This document shows, piece by piece, positions 28,582 through 35,545 of a stretch of DNA of 64,000 bases. The notes beneath the pieces were generated by a model. That model was given only the letters and a program-made list of their open reading frames with translations, made no database searches and was not told the origin of the DNA. Origin of the DNA: an uncultured Clostridia bacterium (GTDB lineage Bacteria; Bacillota; Clostridia; Oscillospirales; CAG-272); NCBI GenBank assembly GCA_946407735.1, contig CAMJPL010000015.1, positions 1 to 64,000 of the forward strand, in the 5' to 3' direction. The position numbers were made by a program, and so were the translations under genes. Numbering within the stretch: the stretch's first letter is position 1; the number at the start of each line of letters is the position of its first letter.

Positions 28582-28610
28582 ATAATATTTAGTCGGGTTT
28601 AAGCGAGCAA
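28582..28610 (-). promoter_or_regulatory. Possible promoter for the MoxR-DUF58-VWA operon
   Basis: Minus strand TTGCTC (28610-28605), 17 bp, TATTAT (28587-28582). The match is moderate. No terminator is seen between this and the SLH gene, so read-through is possible. Confidence 0.45.
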
Positions 28611-28611
28611 C

Positions 28612-29613
28612 TTACGGAATCTCGGGAAGAAGGATGGCTCCGCTTGAGTCAGTTTTTGCCGGAGTTGACGGAGTATCGGTCTCGGATCCGGTATCTCCCG
28701 ATCCTGAAGACGTGTTGTCACCAGATCCGCCGCTCTGGACATCATCGCCCTGATCATCTGTCGGTGCCGAAGTGTTGGTTTCCGGGTTCTGATCGGAAGC
28801 GGCATTGTCGCCGCCGATGGTTCCCGGCTGATTTGTGCCGGAATTGTCGACAGGTATCTCGATCTCCGGAGTTTCGGCGCTGCCGGAAGGGTTCGGAGAC
28901 GGCTGCAGTATATAAACAGACGTCGGCTGCTCGGGTGCTTGCGGCATCGACGGAACCGGGAGCGTCGGCGCGTCGGAAGGAGCGGCAGATATCTTCTGCT
29001 CCGGAGCGCTGACCGGAGCGGAAGCTTTGAGGGCGTTATATGCCATGAGCGCCGCCTGCTGACGGCTTATGGGCTTATCGGTGATCATGGAGCTGTCTCC
29101 GTCATACAGTCCGCAGAATGCTCCGTCGTCGCGGACGTATCTGTACCAATCGTCACCGAGACCTGAATAATCGCCGTTTCTCGTGAGTCTGAAGGCGCAG
29201 AGAAGCATCTTCGCGAACTGATCCCCGGTGAGAGTGTCTGACGGACCGTATAATCCGCCTCCGTAGCCGAGCAGGATCTTATTCTCAGAGCACCAGAGAA
29301 TGCAGGGAGCCGACCATCTGTCGGCGGCGACGTCGTTGAACGGAGCGCTCGTGCAGGTAAGGGTGCCGATACTGTCGCCGAGTATCATGTAAGCGGTGAT
29401 TTTCGCTCCCTGCTCGCGTGTAAGAGTACCGTGCGGCTGAAAGCTGCCGTCGGGGAATCCAGATATCACACCGAGGACCGCCATCTCATCGACTGCCGTG
29501 ATGTAAGCCTGACCTATACTGCCGCTGTCTGAGAACGAAACGGCAAAGGAAGGGATGAACAGCATCAGCGCGAGAATGACCGAAAGACAATGAAGACGGC
29601 TGAGTTTGGACAT
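28612..29613 (-). CDS. S-layer homology (SLH) domain protein
   Basis: 333 residues with signal peptide ('LSVILALMLFIPSFAVSFSD'). Two clear SLH modules (about 32-80, 'GVISGFPDGSFQPHGTLTRE'; about 91-140, 'FNDVAADRWSAPCILWCSE') and a degenerate third (about 150-195) would bind pyruvylated wall polysaccharide. The remainder is a Pro/Ser/Thr/Asp-rich low-complexity region with no enzymatic domain, so the protein may be a spacer or anchor, or its C-terminus may be an unstructured surface display. It lies 81 bp upstream of the MoxR operon on the same strand. Confidence 0.85.
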   Translation of the reverse strand: MSKLSRLHCLSVILALMLFIPSFAVSFSDSGSIGQAYITAVDEMAVLGVISGFPDGSFQPHGTLTREQGAKITAYMILGDSIGTLTCTSAPFNDVAADRWSAPCILWCSENKILLGYGGGLYGPSDTLTGDQFAKMLLCAFRLTRNGDYSGLGDDWYRYVRDDGAFCGLYDGDSSMITDKPISRQQAALMAYNALKASAPVSAPEQKISAAPSDAPTLPVPSMPQAPEQPTSVYILQPSPNPSGSAETPEIEIPVDNSGTNQPGTIGGDNAASDQNPETNTSAPTDDQGDDVQSGGSGDNTSSGSGDTGSETDTPSTPAKTDSSGAILLPEIP

Positions 29614-29656
29614 GATAGACTCCGATCGGTTGTTTTGATTTGAATTGTGCGTTTAT

Positions 29657-29685
29657 ATTATACACCATTTCGGCGCGATTTTCAA
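29657..29685 (-). promoter_or_regulatory. Promoter for the SLH gene
   Basis: Minus strand TTGAAA (29685-29680), 17 bp, TATAAT (29662-29657). Confidence 0.7.
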
Positions 29686-29746
29686 TGATATCATATTAAT
29701 TACTTTAATAAGGTGTATATTTTTTCGTATAATCTGTATTTTGAGA

Positions 29747-29781
29747 TAAAAAGGAACGCGCGGATTGAAAACGCGCGTTCC
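29747..29781 (-). terminator. Terminator after the SBP gene
   Basis: 10-bp perfect GC-rich stem (29753-29762 with 29772-29781) followed on the minus strand by five T. Confidence 0.85.
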
Positions 29782-29799
29782 ACGCTCCGGAAGCTGTGT

Positions 29800-31251
29800 T
29801 CAGCCGTTCACCGCGGCGTCGTAAAGCTCCTGATATTTGGATATGATCTTGCTTTCGTTCTTTGCGTAATATGAGGCGAGATCGGTGGTCTGCTTCTGCA
29901 TGAAATAACCGTAATAGCCGTAATTCGTCAGCTTGTTTGACGGGTCGATGTTGAAGGAAAGATCATATGTCGCCCTGTCTCTCATCATACGGTATATCGT
30001 AACCGAGTCCTCATCCCTGAGTATCTTGTTCTCGATATATTTGTCGATAAAAGCTTCTTTCACATACTTGTTCGAAGCCGCAGAGAGCGCTTCAACGATA
30101 AGACCGGTACGTTCTATGTCAGAGCATGACTGCGGGAGCGCCATCATGCCTCCCGAGCTCCAGGCGTAATACTGTTCCTGAGTATCGTCGTACTTCGGAT
30201 AAACGAGATATCCGATATCCACTTCCTTGTCCCTTAGCAGCAGCGGGTCGGAGCCGTAGCCGAGGAACATGACATTTCCGGCCCAGAACGGGTCATAGTG
30301 GCCGTTGTCGTTGTAATAGACATTCTGATTGCTTCTGAATGAAACTATGCTGTCGACGATCTTCTGGATTCGGTCGCTCATCAGGTTGAACTCAAAGCCG
30401 TTTTCCTTGGAATATACCTGAAGCTCTCCTGCGTTCCAGACAAACGCCGCCGAATACGCGTGGTTCGTGCCGAGACCGTATCTGTCTTCATCATCTGCCT
30501 GACCGTTGCCGTTGAGATCGCCGTACGCGCTGCTGATATAGTCGAGCATCTTGTCGAAGGTCCATGTCCCGTCATGCACAAGCTGATATGGAAGCTCAAG
30601 CCCGAGATCAGTTACGAGCCCTTTGTTCATAAGCAGACGGAAGTGCTGATGGACGGGGAAGGTGATATCGCCTACGCCGAAATACTGCCTGCCGCCGATG
30701 GTGTAAGCGTCGTTTGCCGTCTGGTTGTACCAGTCTGCCGAAAGATCGACGTACGGGAGCGATTTCCAGTCAAGAACGAGATTATTTGAGATATATCCGG
30801 CATAGTTGCCGACGGCCCAGAAGCAGAGCATATCAAAATCTTCGGATCCGGCCTGTATGGCATTCTTGAACTTTCCTTCCGAGTTGCCGTCGCGAAGCTG
30901 AGTGATCTTTATATTCAGCAGCTCCTCGACCTCCAGGTTGCGGCGATATGCGGCGTCGTTAAGAACATCGCCGTTTTCCTCCTCGACGTAAAGATAGATC
31001 TGCCAGTAACCATTGTCATCGTAGGAGATAAAGTTGAAATTATATCCGCCGAGATCGGCATTATCGACGGCTTCGCGTATACCTGCGTAGTAATCTGTCG
31101 TTTCTGGCTCGGTTTCGGCTGCTGTCTCGGCGGCGGTCCCGGCCGCGGCTGTCTGCTGGACCGGAGTTTCCGCTTCGCCGGAAGCCCCGCAGGCGGGCAG
31201 CAGCAGCGAGGAAAGAAGCAGGATCGCCGAGATTCGTTTGCTTGCAGTCAT
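29800..31251 (-). CDS. Extracellular solute-binding lipoprotein
   Basis: 483 residues. Lipobox 'LLPAC' (Cys21), Ala/Thr/Glu-rich linker, 'DADLGGY'-type start of the mature domain, 'GTWTFDKML' motif and EF-hand-like loop 'DLNGNGQADDEDRYG' (245-259). The start codon overlaps the stop of the upstream AraC regulator as ATGA, so the two are coupled. No transporter genes are adjacent. The regulator-SBP fusion of expression suggests an inducible sugar-capture unit. Confidence 0.85.
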   Translation of the reverse strand: MTASKRISAILLLSSLLLPACGASGEAETPVQQTAAAGTAAETAAETEPETTDYYAGIREAVDNADLGGYNFNFISYDDNGYWQIYLYVEEENGDVLNDAAYRRNLEVEELLNIKITQLRDGNSEGKFKNAIQAGSEDFDMLCFWAVGNYAGYISNNLVLDWKSLPYVDLSADWYNQTANDAYTIGGRQYFGVGDITFPVHQHFRLLMNKGLVTDLGLELPYQLVHDGTWTFDKMLDYISSAYGDLNGNGQADDEDRYGLGTNHAYSAAFVWNAGELQVYSKENGFEFNLMSDRIQKIVDSIVSFRSNQNVYYNDNGHYDPFWAGNVMFLGYGSDPLLLRDKEVDIGYLVYPKYDDTQEQYYAWSSGGMMALPQSCSDIERTGLIVEALSAASNKYVKEAFIDKYIENKILRDEDSVTIYRMMRDRATYDLSFNIDPSNKLTNYGYYGYFMQKQTTDLASYYAKNESKIISKYQELYDAAVNG

Positions 31252-32120
31252 TTTATCTTCTCCCTTTCATTGTTATTGTATTTATATTGACCCGGCGATA
31301 CGCCGGTGTTTTTCATGAATGCACGGTAAAGAGCGGTATATCCGGTGAAGCCGGTGGTATTTATCACCTTTTCGAGGCTGACGCTAGGATCGTCGTCGAT
31401 CATACGCTTCGCCGCTTCTATCATCGAACGGCTTCTCAGCTCCGTGAGACTGCATCCGTATGTTTTCCTTATCAGACGTTCTATATGTCTGAGCGAATAA
31501 CCGAGCCTTTCGGCGATCTCTGCCTTTGATACTCTGATATCAAAGACCATATCCTCGAGCTTTATATTTTTCTCATAGGTGAATGAAGTCGGATTGTCCG
31601 CCGAAACCTGTGAGCTGAGAAGCATAAAGAGAGCCGATACCATATTGTACAGCTCTGTTTTATATCTGCAGAAAGCCGTCAGCGAAACGTCTTTTCTGAG
31701 CTCGGTTATTTCTTTGATGCTTTTAATGATATCGTTTCCGGCCGGCAGCACTGATAAGGCATTCTCCCGTATCAGATCTTTGAAGTAATTAAAACAGTCG
31801 GGCTCGCCGGTGATCTGCTTAAGCCGGATATCCAGGCATACACGGCTGTGCTTTGATTCCGGCTCGTCAGTGAAATGCTGAGTCGAGGCCGGAATGATTA
31901 TCAGCTCTCCTTTTTTGACGGTGATCCTTGACGTATCGGTAACGATAACGACCTTTCCGTCCAAAATGATCTGGATATCGTCAAAGACATGATAGTGATA
32001 ATTCCCGTAAGGAGTCTCGGTGTTTTTCGGCGTATCGCCGAAATAATTGCCTCCTACGCCGACGTCCATGACGGCGCTTCCGAACTCGATCCTGATTTCG
32101 TCGTATATTTCATTGTCCAT
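31248..32120 (-). CDS. AraC-family regulator with cupin sensor domain
   Basis: 290 residues from ATG 32120. The N-terminal cupin ('YHYHVFDDIQIILDGK') likely binds a sugar; the C-terminal two-HTH domain includes 'AEIAERLGYSLRHIERLIRK' and 'KVINTTGFTGYTALYRAFMK'. A longer version from GTG 32144 is possible, but the promoter -10 ends at 32154, leaving almost no leader. It is followed by the SBP gene with a 4-nt overlap and probably regulates it. Confidence 0.88.
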   Translation of the reverse strand: MDNEIYDEIRIEFGSAVMDVGVGGNYFGDTPKNTETPYGNYHYHVFDDIQIILDGKVVIVTDTSRITVKKGELIIIPASTQHFTDEPESKHSRVCLDIRLKQITGEPDCFNYFKDLIRENALSVLPAGNDIIKSIKEITELRKDVSLTAFCRYKTELYNMVSALFMLLSSQVSADNPTSFTYEKNIKLEDMVFDIRVSKAEIAERLGYSLRHIERLIRKTYGCSLTELRSRSMIEAAKRMIDDDPSVSLEKVINTTGFTGYTALYRAFMKNTGVSPGQYKYNNNEREKIK

Positions 32121-32153
32121 AATAGATAAATCTCGGTACATCACGCCGCATTA

Positions 32154-32182
32154 ATTATATCATATCGTCAAGACAAAAGCAA
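32154..32182 (-). promoter_or_regulatory. Promoter for the AraC-SBP pair
   Basis: Minus strand TTGCTT (32182-32177), 17 bp ending TGA, TATAAT (32159-32154). Confidence 0.65.
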
Positions 32183-32229
32183 TACCGAAAACGACATCAT
32201 GCAGAATATATGTCGCATAATGAAATACG

Positions 32230-32263
32230 AAAAACAAAAAATCCGCGTCCGAAGGACGCGGAT
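32230..32263 (-). terminator. Terminator after the CBM protein gene
   Basis: Stem 32241-32250 with 32254-32263, tight loop, followed on the minus strand by a T-rich tract. Confidence 0.88.
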
Positions 32264-32279
32264 AAAGCCTATTATGATA

Positions 32280-33695
32280 TCAGTCGTGCTTCTTGATCAC
32301 TACGGCGCAGCCGATGGCGGCGACGGCGGCAAGAACGGCGACAGCAGTCATATCACCGGTCTGAGCGGCCGGGACAGCAGCAGCGGGAGCCGCGGCAGCT
32401 ACAGGAGCGGCAGCCGGAGCGGGAGAAGCGGCAGGAGCGGCAGCAGGCGCGGCAGCGGGAGCGGCCGGAGCCGGAGCAGCGGTCTCGGGAGCGGCAGTCT
32501 CAACTACGATCGGAGGAGCCTCATTGAAGCGGATGTAGGTGAAGGAGCCGGAGCTCTCGTTGGTGAAGACGACATAAACGTCATGCACACCGGGAGATAC
32601 CATAGCAGCAGACTCGAATTCCTGACCAAAGTCGGCTTCCCAGCCGCCGGTATATCCGCAGGTGTAGGTAGCGACGGGATCGCCGCCGACGCTGTCAATG
32701 TAAACAGCGAGGGTAGCGGGATCGCGGTCCTCAGCTCCGAAGCTGAAGTTGATCCACATCTTGTCAGCGCCGTTGGCGCCGAAGTCGACACCGCGGAAGA
32801 TGACCTGGTCGTTGAGGGAGGAGTAGCCGACGCCATAGCCATCGACGTACTGGATCGGCTGGCCCGAGCCGCCGAGATCGACAGTCTCCGGGTCGTCCCA
32901 GAGCTCAACGTCGGGAGTCACTTCGATGTTGCTGAAAGCACTGATACCGCTGGACTCGGTCTCGATGTTGAGGACATCCTCAGCCTTCTTTTCTTCCTCA
33001 AGTGTGAGGGTGAGAGCGTAGGAAGCGACGGTAAAATCATTTACATCGCCGTCGGGAAGGACGGTCTTGAAGGCGTTGGTCGTTGAGCCGTCATCGTCAC
33101 GGTCGAGGAGGCAGATGATGGCGTCCATGGTATATCCGACAGTCGGCTCGAACTTGGTGTCAAGAACGTTGAGCTCAGACCACGGGATGAAGAGCTCGAG
33201 CTGCCATCCGTCAGGATTCTGCTTGCCCTTGCCCTTGCAGTTCTCGGTAATCAGTCCGTCTTCATAGTTATGACGCTGAACCTCGACGTTGCCGGTATCG
33301 GTAACACCCATCGAAATGAAGATGCCCTGATCTTCGGGAGGAATGAGCTTGCCGGGGTTGATGGCTATCTGGAAGCAGTCAAGGCCGTAAGGGGAATCGC
33401 CGTCGGCGCAGAAGAGGACCTCCTGGTCGATAACCTTGGCGGCGCAGTAAAGGCCGTTAGTATCCCAGTAATAATAGAAGGTAACTTTATCGCCGATCTC
33501 GCCGGCCCATGCCTGGCAGTTGGACTCGTCCATGACGATATAGTTGTTGCGGTTCCACTCAAGCTCATCGATTTCACCGTCGATGGTAGGAGTGGAGTAG
33601 GGAACGCTGACAGGAGTGGTGTCGGCGAAGACACCGATGCTGAAAACAGCCGTCAGAAGCATAGCGGCCGCAGTCAGCCAGATGATTTTTTTCAT
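32280..33695 (-). CDS. Secreted CBM9-like/CBM6-like surface protein with sortase-like tail
   Basis: 471 residues. A signal peptide ('LTAAAMLLTAVFSIGVFA') precedes a CBM9/DOMON-like domain ('TIDGEIDELEWN', 'GWQLELFIPWSELNV') and a CBM6-like domain ('VDFGANGADKMWINFSFGA', 'GVHDVYVVFTNE'). An Ala/Pro-rich linker leads to a C-terminal 'QTGD', hydrophobic stretch and KKHD end that resemble a sorting signal. ATG 33695 has GAGGT upstream and begins a proper signal peptide; the frame is open further up but that is 5' leader. It probably binds plant polysaccharide on the wall. No catalytic module was found. Confidence 0.85.
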   Translation of the reverse strand: MKKIIWLTAAAMLLTAVFSIGVFADTTPVSVPYSTPTIDGEIDELEWNRNNYIVMDESNCQAWAGEIGDKVTFYYYWDTNGLYCAAKVIDQEVLFCADGDSPYGLDCFQIAINPGKLIPPEDQGIFISMGVTDTGNVEVQRHNYEDGLITENCKGKGKQNPDGWQLELFIPWSELNVLDTKFEPTVGYTMDAIICLLDRDDDGSTTNAFKTVLPDGDVNDFTVASYALTLTLEEEKKAEDVLNIETESSGISAFSNIEVTPDVELWDDPETVDLGGSGQPIQYVDGYGVGYSSLNDQVIFRGVDFGANGADKMWINFSFGAEDRDPATLAVYIDSVGGDPVATYTCGYTGGWEADFGQEFESAAMVSPGVHDVYVVFTNESSGSFTYIRFNEAPPIVVETAAPETAAPAPAAPAAAPAAAPAASPAPAAAPVAAAAPAAAVPAAQTGDMTAVAVLAAVAAIGCAVVIKKHD

Positions 33696-33756
33696 GATAT
33701 ACCTCACAAAAAGATATAATAATGTACGGCTGCAGCTTTTCTGCAGAACACAATAT

Positions 33757-33785
33757 ATTATACAATAATACAGCAAAAAAGTCAA
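33757..33785 (-). promoter_or_regulatory. Promoter for the CBM protein
   Basis: Minus strand TTGACT (33785-33780), 17 bp, TATAAT (33762-33757). The leader contains a CTGCAG hairpin near 33730-33746. Confidence 0.7.
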
Positions 33786-33903
33786 CAGATTTGAGAAAAA
33801 ACGAAATATATTTTTTTGAAATTGAATAAAATGTATGGTCAAAGCGAAAACTATCAATCGGCGGGAGAACAGGGGAGATTAATAAGAATAAAGCCGGATC
33901 CGA

Positions 33904-33965
33904 TTGACATACGGATTTTGCCGTGATATATTATTACACGCGGCAGGATTCGAGTATCTGCCGCG
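33904..33965 (+). promoter_or_regulatory. Promoter and 5'-leader hairpin for the second GH4 gene
   Basis: TTGACA (33904-33909), 17 bp ending TGA, TATATT (33927-33932). An 8-bp stem (33939-33946 with 33958-33965) starts at the expected transcription start. Confidence 0.65.
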
Positions 33966-34037
33966 GTTTCAGGCGATATAACTGCGATATTCAAATCCGC
34001 GTATAAAAACATACTTTCCATCTGAAGGTGAAATACT

Positions 34038-35462
34038 ATGATACTGACTTTGATCGGCGGCGGGGCGCACAGACTTCTCGGTACGGTGAGATCGGCCCTG
34101 AGCTCTAACGCATTCATGGACGGCGGTGAGATACGTCTGTATGATCTTGACGCGCACCGCGCCGAGGTCATGGCGGAGATGATAAAAAAATCTCCCGAGT
34201 ACCAAATCAGCCCTGTTCCGGTTTTGTGGGATCTGACCCTTGAAAAGGCGCTTGAAGGCGCCGATCTTGTCAGCGTCACCCTGCTTGCCGGAGGACGCAG
34301 ACAGCTGCAGCTCGAGAGCATGATAACGTCGCAGTACGGTTTCATGAGCTCCGACAATATATCATACACCGGCGCATTTCTTGCCCTTCGTGGGATACCG
34401 ATCGCGCTGAACGTCGCCCGCAATATGGAGAAATACTGTCCCGACGCCGTCATGCTCGATTTCGCCAATCCTGTCGCTGTCCTCTCAGCCGCGGTACGGA
34501 TGGCGACAAAGATAAAATGCTATGGTATATGTGAAGGGCATATGAACCACGGCTGGGATTACAACCGCATCCTCACCGGAGAGGATGCCTTTGATCCGGA
34601 CTATGACGTTCTGGTGGCCGGAGTGAACCATATGAGTTTTATCGTAGACGGAACGATTCACGGCAGAAACCTTAAGCAGGCGGTGCTCGAACGCATCAGA
34701 AGCTGTCCCGACTGGCTTGACCGTATCGCCTTCACCGAAGAAAAATCACCCGGACAGATCGCTTCTATGCGAGGCGGGATAAAACGCATTGCCGATATAC
34801 TCACCCGACATGACGCCCTTCTTTTCTCGACCGAGGGGGACGGATTATCGCATCTGTATTACGAAGACGCCATGCGCGGCAGTGCGAAATGCGACCGTCC
34901 CGATTATCCAGCGCTTCTTTCGCCGAAGGATATGGAGAAGCTTGATCGAGACTGTGAGGCTGACAAGGCGGGCAGGGCGAAAAACGACACGATATTTGAG
35001 ATATGGTCTAGCTCGGACGACATCCCGTGGGACGATCCGTTCCATCATGAGCTGTGTTACGCGCCCGGCGACGTGACTGCGAAGATCCTGCAGGGGCTCG
35101 CCGGAGCCGGAGATGTTACCGTCGCGATAAGCGATATCAACTGCGGCAGCGTTGAGAATCTCGATCCTTCTCTCGTGCTCGAGTATTCGCACCGGGTATC
35201 GAAGAAGGGGATCGAGCGTATCGGCGGTCTGAAAGTGCCGATCGGAGTCTACGGTATGACCGCGTCTATCGCCGCTCATCAGACTCTGCTCGCCAGAGCC
35301 GGTGTTGAGGAAGATCCGGCGCTGCTTTACGCCGCTCTCCGCGCCTATCCGATAGGATCTGACACGAGAAACGCGCATGAGCTCTGGAAAAAGCTCATCT
35401 TAGCGTCAAAGGATTGTATCTCTCCGTCGTTCCAAAGCATGCCGGATCTGTATGAGATATGA
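34038..35462 (+). CDS. GH4-family glycosidase
   Basis: 474 residues, NAD- and metal-dependent. The N-terminal 'LIGGGAHR' binds NAD; 'LDFANPVAV' corresponds to the GH4 NP block; 'CYGICEGHMNHG' supplies the Cys and His metal ligands and 'GVNHMSF' the second Asn-His. It differs clearly from the GH4 protein at 14.9 kb, so the pair is likely for different glycosides. It is monocistronic with its own promoter and terminator, and diverges from the CBM protein gene. Confidence 0.85.
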   Translation: MILTLIGGGAHRLLGTVRSALSSNAFMDGGEIRLYDLDAHRAEVMAEMIKKSPEYQISPVPVLWDLTLEKALEGADLVSVTLLAGGRRQLQLESMITSQYGFMSSDNISYTGAFLALRGIPIALNVARNMEKYCPDAVMLDFANPVAVLSAAVRMATKIKCYGICEGHMNHGWDYNRILTGEDAFDPDYDVLVAGVNHMSFIVDGTIHGRNLKQAVLERIRSCPDWLDRIAFTEEKSPGQIASMRGGIKRIADILTRHDALLFSTEGDGLSHLYYEDAMRGSAKCDRPDYPALLSPKDMEKLDRDCEADKAGRAKNDTIFEIWSSSDDIPWDDPFHHELCYAPGDVTAKILQGLAGAGDVTVAISDINCGSVENLDPSLVLEYSHRVSKKGIERIGGLKVPIGVYGMTASIAAHQTLLARAGVEEDPALLYAALRAYPIGSDTRNAHELWKKLILASKDCISPSFQSMPDLYEI

Positions 35463-35496
35463 AAACAGTTCTGTAACAGTAAAAAAGACAATAATT

Positions 35497-35530
35497 GCAG
35501 CCGTCCAGTTGAAGGACGGCTGCTGTTTTT
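35497..35530. terminator. Bidirectional terminator
   Basis: 10-bp perfect stem (35497-35506 with 35514-35523), 7-nt loop, TGTTTTT on the plus side and an A-rich tract on the other, between convergent genes. Confidence 0.85.
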
Positions 35531-35545
35531 ACTGCCTTTGTTTTC

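Noticed and set aside
32231-32263. Repeat-like GC palindrome as possible CRISPR or REP unit
   Set aside because: Single copy with a T-run on one side; it is a terminator. No spaced repeats occur in the window.
32199-33086. Ser/Gly/Arg-rich open frame on the plus strand
   Set aside because: It is the complement of the Ala/Pro-rich linker of the CBM protein and of the terminator region, with no signal for translation.
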